This document shows, in pieces, positions 9,011 to 17,810 of a stretch of 64,000 nt of DNA. Made by a program: the position numbers and the translations under genes. The first letter of the stretch is position 1. Every line of letters begins with the position of its first letter. This stretch comes from Opitutaceae bacterium EW11. Lineage in GTDB: Bacteria > Verrucomicrobiota > Verrucomicrobiia > Opitutales > Opitutaceae. The notes beneath the pieces are model-generated. The model ran no database searches and had not been told where the DNA came from. It worked only from the letters and a program-made list of their open reading frames with translations. Location: the NCBI GenBank assembly GCA_003054665.1, contig QAYY01000010.1, forward strand, positions 1-64,000, given 5' to 3'.

Positions 9011-9347
9011 ACTCCGCCGCTGTTTGTTTCGGTGGCTGGTGCCAGGCGCGCTCTTCGCCCTGGCACCCAAGTGCGTGCTGTGCCTGGCGGCATACCTCGG
9101 CGTCGGAGCGGCCCTCGGCCTGAGCGGCACGGAGATCTGCGGCGCTCCCGACCGTGCCGTCGTCCAAACGGGGTCGTGGCTTCTGGCCGGGTCTTTGGTG
9201 GTGGGCCTGATCGTTTGGCTCCGGCCCAAAGCTACAGCCTCGTGCAACAGGCGGCGCGAGGGTTCCGCCGAATCATCCAGCCCGCATCATCCCGCTCCAC
9301 CCGCGCGGTCCGCGGCTGCGGTCAGCGGTGGCGGCCGTGCCGGATGA
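8985..9347 (+). CDS. Small membrane protein with C-x-x-C motif, downstream of DUF899
   Basis: The protein is 120 residues from the ATG at 8985; an earlier in-frame ATG at 8952 lies deeper in the DUF899 gene. There are two hydrophobic helices: one containing APKCVLCLAAYLGVG, the other SWLLAGSLVVGLIVWL. A third Cys occurs in TEICGAP. The last 40 residues are Ser/Pro/Ala-rich and probably disordered. The placement of the Cys pair at the membrane edge next to a thioredoxin-like gene suggests a redox or metal role, which is inference. Its 3' end overlaps the convergent UbiB gene by 26 bp. Confidence 0.6.
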   Translation: MIPSPRVHKLRRCLFRWLVPGALFALAPKCVLCLAAYLGVGAALGLSGTEICGAPDRAVVQTGSWLLAGSLVVGLIVWLRPKATASCNRRREGSAESSSPHHPAPPARSAAAVSGGGRAG

Positions 9348-10980
9348 TGTCGATCACGACGTACAGGCCGAGAATCGCCGAGAGCAGAAAACCGACGATG
9401 CCGAGCGCCGGGTACCCGAAGAGTTTCGGCGAACTCCCCGTCGTGACGATGAGCGAGGAGCCGATGATCAGCGCGCCGATGATCACGCCCAGCGCAATGC
9501 GGTTCGCGGCGATCTTCATCGCCTGATCGTGATCCTCCAGGCCGCGGTGCTGGAGGTTGATCACGAGGTTGTCGTGTTCCAGGCGCCGGACCAACCGGCG
9601 CAATTCGAACGGCAGATCCTGCAGTCCGAGGAGCGAATGACGCACCATCTCCCGCGTTCGCCGCGCGATCGTCCGCGGGTTGATTCGCTCTCGCTGCAGT
9701 TCCTTGAGCACCGGCTTGGTGTGCTCGCGCAGATCGAAGGCGGGATCGAGCATGCGTCCAACCTCCTCGATGGAGAGCACCGCCTTGGCCATCATCGAGT
9801 AGTCGCGTGAGAGCGCGATGCCGTGTTGGCCGAAAATGAAGAGCAACTTCAGCATCGCCCGCCCCAGCGCCTGCCGACCGATGGCGAAGTTCAATTCCTC
9901 CCGCAGCGCGAGCGTCACCTCTTTTTCCATCGCCCGGAGATCCGGCCGCGCGTCCACGGGAGCCAGGTCCGCCGCGATCTGGACGATGTGTTCGGCATCC
10001 TGCGCCACGGCCGCGATCCAGAAGTCCGCGAGCGCGTAGCGGTACCGCGGCGTGAGGTGTCCGACCAACCCCCAATCGAGAAAGCAGATCCGACGATCGG
10101 GGGTGATGAGAAGGTTGCCGGTATGCGGGTCGGCATGAAAAAAACCCGCCAGGAAAACCTGCCGGATGATCGATTCCGCCCCGAGACCCGCCAGCCGCAC
10201 GCGCTCCTCCATCGCAAGCGACTCCGCCTGCGAAACCGAGATTCCGGCGGCGCGCTCCATGACCAAAACGGTGTCGCTGGAGAACTCCGGGAAGACCTTC
10301 GGCGCGTAAACACGATCCGGATACGGATTGAGCGTGTTGAAATACTCCTGGTTGCGGGCCTCGTGGCGGAAATCCAGCTCGCGGAGCACGTTGATCCTCG
10401 CCTCCTGGATGATCGACTGCAGGTCCATCGACCGGAGGGCCGCGACTCGTTGCTGGAGCAAACCCGCGAGCCAGTTCGCCAGGTCGAAATCCGTGGTCAG
10501 GCGGCGCTCGAGATCGGGCTTCTGAACCTTCACCGCGACCAGCTGCCCGTCCTTGCGGAGGCGGCCGAAGTACACCTGCGCGAGCGAGGCCGCCGCGACG
10601 GGCGTTTCGTCGAACTCGGAAAAGACCTCCGCCAGCGGGAGCGGCAGCGAGCGTTCGAGCACCGGCCGCATCTGTTCAAACGGCAGGGGCTTTACCTGGT
10701 CCTGCAGCTTCCGCAGTTCCAGCACGAACTCGTGCGGGAGCGCGTCGGGGCGCATCGAGAGCAACTGGCCCAGTTTGACGAACGTCGGGCCGAGTTCCTC
10801 CGCGACGAGACGGACGCGCTCCGCCGTGCTCCGTTGAACAGTGGGCGGATGCAGGAGGCGCTGCCAGAATCCCACGGGCAGATCGATCTGCGCGAGGATT
10901 TCGGCAAAGCCATGCCGCACGAGCACCGCGAGAATCTCCTTCGCGCGGACGGCGTGCGGCAGCACGTTGAACGCTTTCAC
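9322..10980 (-). CDS. ABC1/UbiB-family atypical kinase
   Basis: This 552-residue protein has the UbiB-type layout: KxGQ-like motif (ELGPTFVKLGQLLSMRPD), Ala-rich loop (AAASLAQVYFG), catalytic Lys (VAVKVQKP), ExD-type helix, and catalytic and metal loops (FHADPHTGNLL; CFLDWGLVG). Two C-terminal hydrophobic helices form a membrane anchor. Two details differ from the commonest family form: DPHTGN instead of DPHPGN, and DWG instead of DFG. The family supports quinone biosynthesis or membrane lipid homeostasis as ATPases or kinases. It overlaps the upstream phasin-like gene by 4 bp. Confidence 0.92.
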   Translation of the reverse strand: MKAFNVLPHAVRAKEILAVLVRHGFAEILAQIDLPVGFWQRLLHPPTVQRSTAERVRLVAEELGPTFVKLGQLLSMRPDALPHEFVLELRKLQDQVKPLPFEQMRPVLERSLPLPLAEVFSEFDETPVAAASLAQVYFGRLRKDGQLVAVKVQKPDLERRLTTDFDLANWLAGLLQQRVAALRSMDLQSIIQEARINVLRELDFRHEARNQEYFNTLNPYPDRVYAPKVFPEFSSDTVLVMERAAGISVSQAESLAMEERVRLAGLGAESIIRQVFLAGFFHADPHTGNLLITPDRRICFLDWGLVGHLTPRYRYALADFWIAAVAQDAEHIVQIAADLAPVDARPDLRAMEKEVTLALREELNFAIGRQALGRAMLKLLFIFGQHGIALSRDYSMMAKAVLSIEEVGRMLDPAFDLREHTKPVLKELQRERINPRTIARRTREMVRHSLLGLQDLPFELRRLVRRLEHDNLVINLQHRGLEDHDQAMKIAANRIALGVIIGALIIGSSLIVTTGSSPKLFGYPALGIVGFLLSAILGLYVVIDIIRHGRHR

Positions 10981-11303
10981 GCGCTCGTCGTTTCCTTCGG
11001 AGTCTTTGCCGCGGCGGCGGCGATTTCCAGGGACGCCACACGCGCCTCGAGGGCGGCGAGGCGGTCCTGGGTCTTCCGATCGAATTTGCCGACGAACTCG
11101 GCGAGATTCTTGTTTAGCTCGGCGGCGAGGTTTTCGAACTCCTTCTTTCCGTCAGCGGAGAGTTTCTCCGCCATCGCCCGCGCGTCGGCCGAACTCACTT
11201 TCCCCTGTTTGACCAACTCATCCAAAGCGGCCTCCACCTTTTCCTTGGTGATGACCGCGGCTCCGAGCCCTGCGAGCAGCGTCTTTTTGATGATATCGAC
11301 CAT
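10977..11303 (-). CDS. Phasin-like small coiled-coil protein
   Basis: This is a 108-residue, highly helical protein. The first ~20 residues are hydrophobic (IIKKTLLAGLGAAVITKEK). A charged coiled coil with Leu/Ala heptads follows (VEAALDELVKQGKVSSADA to RLAALEARVASLEIAAAAAK). The layout resembles PhaI/PhaF-type phasin-family proteins. Its stop overlaps the start of UbiB by 4 bp, so the two should be translationally coupled. Its role may be to bring the kinase to a membrane or granule surface; that is inference. Confidence 0.75.
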   Translation of the reverse strand: MVDIIKKTLLAGLGAAVITKEKVEAALDELVKQGKVSSADARAMAEKLSADGKKEFENLAAELNKNLAEFVGKFDRKTQDRLAALEARVASLEIAAAAAKTPKETTSA

Positions 11304-11808
11304 GGTCTGGAGCGTAGCTTCATCGCCGCTTCAGGGCAACTCCCGGGACGACGTATCCACGAGCCCCCGCCGCTCTGCCGGTTCACCGACCGGCTCGTCG
11401 CGCGCAGTGCCAGCCTGCGGTCGCACCGCCATCCGCCCGCGCACCCGGGACCACAGAGCGCTGCAGAGGCCCGGGAACCGGATCTGAGCGGCTGAAGGAA
11501 GCGCACCGCCCAGCACACGACACGATGGATTGGAGCGAACCAGAGCGCTGGTTCGTCGTGCGCCGCATTGATCCGAGCGTAGCGCACAGTCCACTACAGC
11601 CTGTCAATAATCAAGCCCCAGTCCCCTGGGCTAAGCCCCCACGAGGCCGGCAGTGTTGAGTGTTGAGACGTGTCCCCTTCGGCCGCGCCCTCAGCTCAGC
11701 TTCTGCATTACCCCGCCGGGGTTGTTTTTGTGCCTTCCGGAACGGAATCCAGTGCGTGGCTCCGTTCATCAGAGGTATGACGCCGCGAAATGCTTCATCA
11801 ATCTGCTC
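11304..11808. other. Intergenic region upstream of the UbiB operon
   Basis: About 500 bp with no convincing gene. The right part (11640 on) contains a short tandem TGTTGAG (agtgttgagtgttgag) and a run of C/T-rich sequence. The UbiB-operon promoter should lie close to 11304. No RNA gene was recognised. Confidence 0.4.
11536..11555. repeat. Perfect 8-bp inverted repeat with 4-base loop
   Basis: The arms CGAACCAG and CTGGTTCG flank AGCG. There is no T-run on either side, so it is not a clear terminator. It could be a REP-like palindrome, since a RAYT-like transposase tail lies 0.7 kb away, or simply a chance hairpin. Confidence 0.35.
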
Positions 11809-12108
11809 TTACTGATTAGGTTCTCTCTGCTTCCTTCGCACTTTAACGATATTCCCATTTGAATACAACCGGTATTCGATAAATTTCCCTTCCTTGGTAA
11901 ACATGTAGTAATCACCCTCTTTAGTTTTCTCCCCTGAGTGCGTATCGTCGCGATACATATACGCTTCCAACATGCTAGACCCTGAAGGGAAATCGACATC
12001 AATCCTGTAGCGCGGCCTCATGCACCAGCAAACGACAACCCCAGCCATGAAAGAGGCGCAAATCATGACAACAACAAACATGACACGACGCGATATATGT
12101 GTTTTCAT
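11809..12108 (-). CDS. Small membrane-anchored hypothetical protein
   Basis: This is a 99-residue protein in a markedly AT-richer island than its surroundings. Residues ~9-29 are a hydrophobic helix (VMFVVVMICASFMAGVVVCW). A polar 70-residue extracytoplasmic or soluble part follows, ending in a YRLYSNGNIVKVRR segment that looks like a short MORN/YwqK-like strand pair. No family is recognised with confidence. The base composition and the adjacent transposase remnant suggest recent acquisition. There is no good Shine-Dalgarno sequence before the ATG. It could also be a fragment of a larger lost gene. Confidence 0.45.
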   Translation of the reverse strand: MKTHISRRVMFVVVMICASFMAGVVVCWCMRPRYRIDVDFPSGSSMLEAYMYRDDTHSGEKTKEGDYYMFTKEGKFIEYRLYSNGNIVKVRRKQREPNQ

Positions 12109-12280
12109 TTCTCACAATTACGTCCCAGTTTTCGGTATCTTTTTTCGGCTTCTCCAACTGCGGCTTAGCTTGGCGGATATAGTCCAAGGCTTTCCTCATA
12201 CGACTCGGTGCTCCACCAGAATCGACCCCAGTGTAGGCGAAGGCCATGCGATTATACGCACGATGGGGATGCCAAAGACG

Positions 12281-12433
12281 TCAAGGCTTGACCTGTGACA
12301 ACAGTCGGCCAACCGCTTTCTGGCCCTCTGGCGTAAGCAACAGCCGCCAGACGAACTGACTGACGGAGGCGGGCTCCCCCATTTTCATTCGACGCGCCAG
12401 CCACGCGTTCGGGACAGGCGTCGACTTCTTCAT
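12281..12433 (-). pseudogene. RAYT-like transposase C-terminal remnant
   Basis: A 50-residue frame from the ATG at 12433 ends at 12283-12281. Its sequence (NAWLARRMKMGEPASVSQ, then LTPEGQKAVGRLL) resembles the DNA-binding tail of REP-associated (Y1-type) transposases as found in Verrucomicrobia, where a Trp-Leu-Ala-x-x-Leu helix precedes a Gly-x-x-Ala-x-V-S-Q helix. The frame is closed by a TGA about 10 codons upstream of the ATG and no HUH/Tyr catalytic domain is present nearby, so this is most likely a decayed end. The family call rests on recall of similar tails, so it is tentative. Confidence 0.4.
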
Positions 12434-13088
12434 GGCGGCGGCCACGCATCCGGAATGGGGTCAAGGTGTGAATCTTGACAGAGTGGGCGGCCACAGAACT
12501 CGAATCAGGCGGCTCGCTCTGGTATCGCGTATTGCTATTCTCGTTACATCACGGCGACGGCAGTACGGGAGACGCATTGGCGCGACGGTTCTAGACCGCG
12601 TCTGTGTCGCGTCGGCCGCTGACTACCTCTCCGCAGTGGAGGATGAGCTTGCCCTCTCTTCCGACCAAAGAGCGCGGGGAGGCGCTGATCGACTTCGCGG
12701 GTGCCCGGTCACAACGCTCTCGGGAAACGAGCACAGAATGCCGAGCCGCACCACACCCGCTGCCTCGACCGACACATCGTCCTTTCGGGCTGTCGAAGCG
12801 GCGCAACCACAAGGTAAAACGTGGAATCCCGCTCTGGAAACGATTTCGCCGGACACGGGAACGATGGGAAAGCCAAGCGTGCGGCTGCATTGACAGCAGG
12901 TTCGCGGAGGAGGACAACCCAGCCAAAAGGCCCCGGCCGACTCGATGCGAAATCCTGTTGGCGCGTCTTTCGGCTGGGACCGGAGTCGTGCGTTTCCAGG
13001 GCGTCTGGGATCGAAACCTGACGCCCGAGAGACGCGCGGAGAATCCGCTAACGTTCACCGAGAGGCTGCCATCCAGGGAAAGGCCTGC
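12434..13088. other. Gene-poor region upstream of the GT39-type gene
   Basis: Open frames cross this 655-bp stretch on both strands, but the translations are rich in Arg, Ser, Pro and Thr and match nothing. A purine-rich AGGGAAAGG lies about 5-13 bases before the ATG at 13089 and is the probable ribosome binding site of the next gene. I see no other structure. Confidence 0.4.
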
Positions 13089-14591
13089 ATGCAAACCGAC
13101 GTGTCGAGAAAACCATCCGAGGGCGTACGCGAGACGGCGCTCTTTCTTCTGATCCTCGCAGCAGGTGCCGTCCTCTACACGTATCGGCTGTCATGGAGCG
13201 ACATCTGGATCGATGAGTCCTGCTCGAAGGCTCTGGCCAGGCACTCGCTGGCCGATCTGATCAGGCTGATCGCCCACGATTCGCACCCGCCGCTCTATTT
13301 CATCGGACTCAAGGGCTTCATGAGCGTGGTCGGCTATAGTGATCTCACTCTTCGCCTGTTCTCCGTCGTCGGAGCCCTCGGCACGTTGATTCTCGGCTAC
13401 GTCATGGGCCAACGTGTGTTCGGGCGCAGGGGCGCGTTGGTTTTGACGGCCGTGCTCCTCGCTCTGCCCATGCCCGCGCTCTACGCGCACGTTGCCCGAA
13501 TGTACACGTGGTCGGCCTGCCTGGTCTTGGGTGTGTTCCTGACCGCCGTGCAGGTCGGGCGAGACAGCAGAAGAATGGACATCGTCTGGCTCGGACTCTT
13601 CAGCGTTCTTGCCGCCTACACGCACTATTACGCGCTGATCGCTGCGTTCTGGATCAACTTCTGCCTGCTCCTGTATCTGGTGGTCCAAAGAAACCCGAGA
13701 TGGCGTGCGGTGGTTCTGATGGGGCTGATCGTGTTCGTCCTGTATCTCCCGTGGGCTTTTGTTCTTGGTTCCCAGTCGGCGACGGTCCGTAAGGATTTCT
13801 GGATACCGCCCGTTTCGTGGCAGTCGGTCGCGGAATGCTACACCCGGCCTTTCGGCGGATTCTACTCACTGAACGCACTTTCGTGGGTGCCGATCGTGGC
13901 GATCTACGGGCTTACGGTGGCCTGCATCGTTGTCGTCCTCGCGACGCCCAAGTCGGAAGACCGCTTGCCCGTACTGCTGGCTCTCGTCGGATTCCATGCG
14001 ACGCTGCTGAGCGCCACCGTGATCTCGCTCAGTGTGCGGCCGATTTTGTATCCGCGCTACATCATGACCATCGCGCCGCTGCTCGCCGTACCGCCAGCCG
14101 TCTTGTTGACCCGATGTCGCTCCGTGTGGATTCGCGGCGGGGTTCTTGCCGTGTTGATCGGCTGCGGCGTGCCGATCGTCTTCTCCGAGACAAAGTTCTC
14201 CTACGGGCCCTACCAACAAGCCCTGCGTTCGTTGGCGCAGCGCCATCCGGAAGTGGTGAAAATCCTGCATATAAACGAACTGACGACCGGGCCCTTTTCC
14301 GAGTACGCAAGCGGGACCCGCTGGAAGAACTATTACTTGAAGAACGATCGTGCCTCCTGGTACTCGAACATGGAGATGTTCGACGGCGCCACTCCCGTGC
14401 GGGATCTCGCCGCGATGACGGAGGAACGAGAGGTGTTCTGCCTCGTGGAGTTCTCCGGGTTTTGGCTGAATCGCCCGAACATCGACCTCGTCCTTTCACA
14501 GTGCGATTTGATCGCGGTCGAGAATGCTGCCGACGAAAAACCTTATCCCGGGATCGTTCTCAAACTGTACCTCCTGAGAGCCCGAAAGTAG
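13089..14591 (+). CDS. GT39/ArnT-like polytopic glycosyltransferase
   Basis: This is a 500-residue integral membrane protein. The first helix is at ~16-32, followed by the periplasmic acidic motif IDESCSK (Asp42-Glu43) and HPPLY (~66-70), the layout of PMT/GT39-type lipid-linked sugar transferases. About ten further hydrophobic helices follow to residue ~375, then a soluble ~125-residue C-terminal part. The start at 13089 was chosen because it has a good ribosome binding site and the longer frame adds non-membrane sequence. The donor is expected to be polyprenyl-phosphate sugar; the acceptor is unknown. It stands alone, with the convergent permease gene downstream. Confidence 0.8.
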   Translation: MQTDVSRKPSEGVRETALFLLILAAGAVLYTYRLSWSDIWIDESCSKALARHSLADLIRLIAHDSHPPLYFIGLKGFMSVVGYSDLTLRLFSVVGALGTLILGYVMGQRVFGRRGALVLTAVLLALPMPALYAHVARMYTWSACLVLGVFLTAVQVGRDSRRMDIVWLGLFSVLAAYTHYYALIAAFWINFCLLLYLVVQRNPRWRAVVLMGLIVFVLYLPWAFVLGSQSATVRKDFWIPPVSWQSVAECYTRPFGGFYSLNALSWVPIVAIYGLTVACIVVVLATPKSEDRLPVLLALVGFHATLLSATVISLSVRPILYPRYIMTIAPLLAVPPAVLLTRCRSVWIRGGVLAVLIGCGVPIVFSETKFSYGPYQQALRSLAQRHPEVVKILHINELTTGPFSEYASGTRWKNYYLKNDRASWYSNMEMFDGATPVRDLAAMTEEREVFCLVEFSGFWLNRPNIDLVLSQCDLIAVENAADEKPYPGIVLKLYLLRARK

Positions 14592-14707
14592 GAGGAGGCC
14601 TACTCCCCCACCCTCCACCCACGGTCCGCGAAGTGGCGCTCCCGTCTTCGTGTAACACTCCACCCACTACGCGCTAGCCAGACGGGAGCGTTCCGAATCC
14701 CTCAGAG

Positions 14708-17113
14708 CTATTCGGCCCGCAGGGCTTCGACGGGATCGATGCGCGTGGCGCGTCGGGCGGGAAGCCAGCAGGCCAGCAGGGCGGCGGCCACCAGCAGGGC
14801 ACCGCTTGCGAGGGACGTCAGGGGATCGAACCAGCCGACGCCGTAGAGCTGGCTGCCGAGGACGCGTGTCAGCCCGAGGCTCGCGACCAGCCCGAAAGCG
14901 AGTCCACTCCCGACGAGCCGCAGCCCTTGCGCCAGCACCAGCCGGAGCACATCCGCCGGGAGGGCGCCGAGTGCGATGCGCACGCCGATCTCGCGGGTTC
15001 GTTGCGCGACGGCGTAGGCGATCACGCTCGCGATGCCCAGCGCGGTGAGCGCCAGCGCGAGCGCGGCAAAGCCGACGAGCAGTTTGCCGAGGTAGCTCCG
15101 GATCCAAAACGTCTCGCCCATTCTCTCCCGCATCGTTTTCAGGCCGATCACCGGCAGGCTCGGATCGGTTTCACGCACCGCGGCGCGAATCGTCTTCGCG
15201 GCCGCCGCCGGATCGTCCGCCACCGTGCGCACGACGACCCCCATGATCTGCCGCGGATTCTGCGCGTAGGGCATGTAGAAACCCGGGCGCGCCTCGGCAT
15301 CCAAGCGCGTGTGCTTCACGTCGGCTGCGACGCCGACGATCTCCCGCGCGCTCAGCGGATCGGCCGGATTCCACCAGAGCCGTTGCCCGAGCGGATTCCG
15401 ATCTCCGAAGTATTGTCGCGCGAACGCCGCATCGACGATGAGCACTTTGCGGCTCGCGGCGTTGTCTTCCGCGCTGAAGTCGCGCCCGGCCAGGAGCGGA
15501 ATGCGCATGGCCGAGAAATAGCCCGGCGTGATGCAGCGGAGATTTCCGACGGGCCGCGGCTCGCCCGGAGGCACCGCCCGGCCTTCGACGACAAACGCCT
15601 GGCCGGTGCTGCCGCCCGACAACGGAATCCGCGAGCATGCAGCCGCTGCGGCGATCCCGGGCGCTCCGTTCAGTCGTTCGATCAAACGGTCGTAGAAAAC
15701 AATCCGCGCCTGCGCCGTCGTTCCGGGCCGAGCGCTCGAATCGAGATAAAACACGACCAAGCGCTCGGGATCGAAGCCGGGATCCACGCGTTGCAGATTC
15801 TGCAGGGAGCGGATCATCAAGCCGGTTCCGAAGAGCAGCAGCGTCGTGAGCGCGACTTCGGAAACGACAAAAGCGTGGCGGAGCCGACGGCCTTGCCGGC
15901 CACCGCTTGAACCCCGGCTCGACTCCCGGAGACCCGAGAGCACGTCCGCTCGCGCCGCCTGCGACGCCGGGATGACGCCAAACAAAACGCTGGTCAGCGC
16001 CGATACGCCGACAGCAAAGGCGAACACCCGCCAGTCCATCGAGAAGTCGATCCAATACGGAATCTCGATCGGCACCAGTCCGACGATCAGCCCGGTCCCC
16101 CAGCTCGACAGCATCAGCGCCAGCCCTCCGGCGACGCCGGTGATCAGCACGCTCTCGACCAGCAACTGCCGCAGGACGGGCCAGCACCCGGCTCCGAGCG
16201 CGGCGCGCACCGCGAATTCCTTCTGTCGGGTCACCGCACGCGCCAGAAACAGACCCGCCACGTTCGCGCAGGCGATGGCGAGGACGAACACGACCGCGCC
16301 GAACATCGTCCAGCCCATCGAGCGCAATCCGGCGTCAAGGAACACGTCCGAAAACGGCCGTACCACCGCGCCGACTCCGCGGTTGGTCAGCGGCGACTCC
16401 TGTGCGATGCGCGCCTGGATCGCGTTCAGATCGGACGACGCTTGCGCCAGCGTGACTCCGGGCCGCAGCCGGCCGACGCCCTCGTAGTTGAAACGCCCGC
16501 GCGTTCTCTCCGGCGCATCGACGACGAGCGGCACCCACAGGTCGCCGAAATTTCGAAACTGAACTCCAGGCGGCATCACCCCGATCACCGTGTAGGGCGT
16601 CCCGTTGAGCTGCACGGTGCGGCCGAGGATTCCAGGGGCGCCTCCGAACGAGCGATGCCAGAGCCGATCACTGATGAGGGCGACACGATCGCTGCCCGGT
16701 TGCTCGTCTTTCGGCAGGAAATCCCGGCCGAGAGCGGGCTGGAGACCGAGGGTGCCGAAGAGCGACGCCGAGACTTCGTAGGCGTTGACGTTCTCAGGCT
16801 GATCGCCGGCGGTGAGCGCCACATGGATGTCCGTCCAGATCGCGAGTCGGGAGAAAGTCGTGCTTTCATCGCGCCACCGGAGGAAGTCGGCGTAAGCGAC
16901 GTCCAGGGTCTCCTGGCCCTGCTTCGGATTCGACTCAGCCAGGGCAACAAGACGTTCAGGATCCTCGAAGGGCAGCGACCGAAAGAGCAGCGGGTTGACG
17001 CCGTTGAAAATCGTCGTGCTGAGTCCGATACCGAGCGCAAGCGTCACGACCACGACGGCCGTGAATCCGGGGGATCGAGCAAGCGAACGGAGAGCAAAGC
17101 GGAGATCGTTCAT
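14708..17113 (-). CDS. MacB/FtsX-type (ADOP) ABC transporter permease
   Basis: This is an 801-residue protein of the duplicated-permease type. Helix 1 (~16-38) is followed by a MacB periplasmic core domain (~40-250), an FtsX block of three helices (~285-420), then a second helix, a second periplasmic domain and a C-terminal FtsX block ending PARRATRIDPVEALRAE. The start at 17113 (MNDLRFALRSLARSPGF) is the usual beginning of this family; the frame continues upstream but is not conserved-looking. No ATPase gene is adjacent, which is common for this permease family. It probably exports or extracts a hydrophobic substrate or lipoprotein; the substrate is unknown. Confidence 0.9.
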   Translation of the reverse strand: MNDLRFALRSLARSPGFTAVVVVTLALGIGLSTTIFNGVNPLLFRSLPFEDPERLVALAESNPKQGQETLDVAYADFLRWRDESTTFSRLAIWTDIHVALTAGDQPENVNAYEVSASLFGTLGLQPALGRDFLPKDEQPGSDRVALISDRLWHRSFGGAPGILGRTVQLNGTPYTVIGVMPPGVQFRNFGDLWVPLVVDAPERTRGRFNYEGVGRLRPGVTLAQASSDLNAIQARIAQESPLTNRGVGAVVRPFSDVFLDAGLRSMGWTMFGAVVFVLAIACANVAGLFLARAVTRQKEFAVRAALGAGCWPVLRQLLVESVLITGVAGGLALMLSSWGTGLIVGLVPIEIPYWIDFSMDWRVFAFAVGVSALTSVLFGVIPASQAARADVLSGLRESSRGSSGGRQGRRLRHAFVVSEVALTTLLLFGTGLMIRSLQNLQRVDPGFDPERLVVFYLDSSARPGTTAQARIVFYDRLIERLNGAPGIAAAAACSRIPLSGGSTGQAFVVEGRAVPPGEPRPVGNLRCITPGYFSAMRIPLLAGRDFSAEDNAASRKVLIVDAAFARQYFGDRNPLGQRLWWNPADPLSAREIVGVAADVKHTRLDAEARPGFYMPYAQNPRQIMGVVVRTVADDPAAAAKTIRAAVRETDPSLPVIGLKTMRERMGETFWIRSYLGKLLVGFAALALALTALGIASVIAYAVAQRTREIGVRIALGALPADVLRLVLAQGLRLVGSGLAFGLVASLGLTRVLGSQLYGVGWFDPLTSLASGALLVAAALLACWLPARRATRIDPVEALRAE

Positions 17114-17810
17114 GGCCTGCCACTGCGGGCGCCATCGCGAGGGAACGTGGCGCAGTCGGCTTCGGGGGATGGTTTTCGGGGACCGTTGCCAGAAGGCAGC
17201 GGAGAACGTGTGGAGTTTGAGCAGTTCGCATTCCAATCGCGAGCCAGGCGAAAACCCAGTGGGGACGAGCGACTTCGACGGATCGCGAGTGGCGCCGCCT
17301 CTCCGGGCCATCTCGGAAACGGAACCGGGAGTCTCGGAATCGGGATGAAACGCCTCTGACAAAACCCAGCCTCGCTCGCTCGTGGCCGGGAGCCAGACGG
17401 CTCCCATCCATGCGCCAGAAACCAGCGCGGCGCAGGGGCTCCGGCGGGCAGTGCGCGCGGTGTCCTTCATCGTGCACGCGAACCTGTCGCCCACCGGTGT
17501 TGTTGATCCCGGCAGGTGCTCGGCGACGCCGAGTCCTCCATCCTGCCGATGATCTCGGTCAGCGGGTGTATCCATTTTCCCCATCGCGACGAGGACAACC
17601 GCAAAGGGGATCGCCAAGAGGTTGGCTCCTCAACGCCAACCATCGTGTGCCGGAGTCCTTTCGGCGCTCGGCGGTTTGTATGCCCAGAGTCATAGTGGAC
17701 GCTAGGACCTCTGTCCCATTGCCCGGGCGGGGCGAACGTCTCGTGATCGAGTCGGCTGTCTGCCCGTCGTTCGCGATCCCATTCGCCCGCAGCGGCCGCT
17801 CCCCCAGGCC
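17114..17810. promoter_or_regulatory. Divergent region between permease and LacI regulator
   Basis: Nearly 700 bp separate the two divergent starts. The permease frame stays open for 504 bases of it, but the translation lacks any family feature. Promoters for both genes, and possibly operators for the LacI protein, should lie here. I found no clear palindromic operator by eye. Confidence 0.35.

Noticed and set aside
11999-12247. 82-codon minus-strand frame overlapping the small membrane protein start
   Set aside because: The first half (RKALDYIRQAKPQLEKPKK) looks protein-like, but the second half is Cys/His-rich read-through of the membrane gene in another frame. It may be a fragment, but I could not support it as a gene.
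12604-13152. 182-codon plus-strand frame before the GT39 gene
   Set aside because: Arg/Pro/Ser-rich, no ribosome binding site, and it overlaps the well-supported GT39 start.
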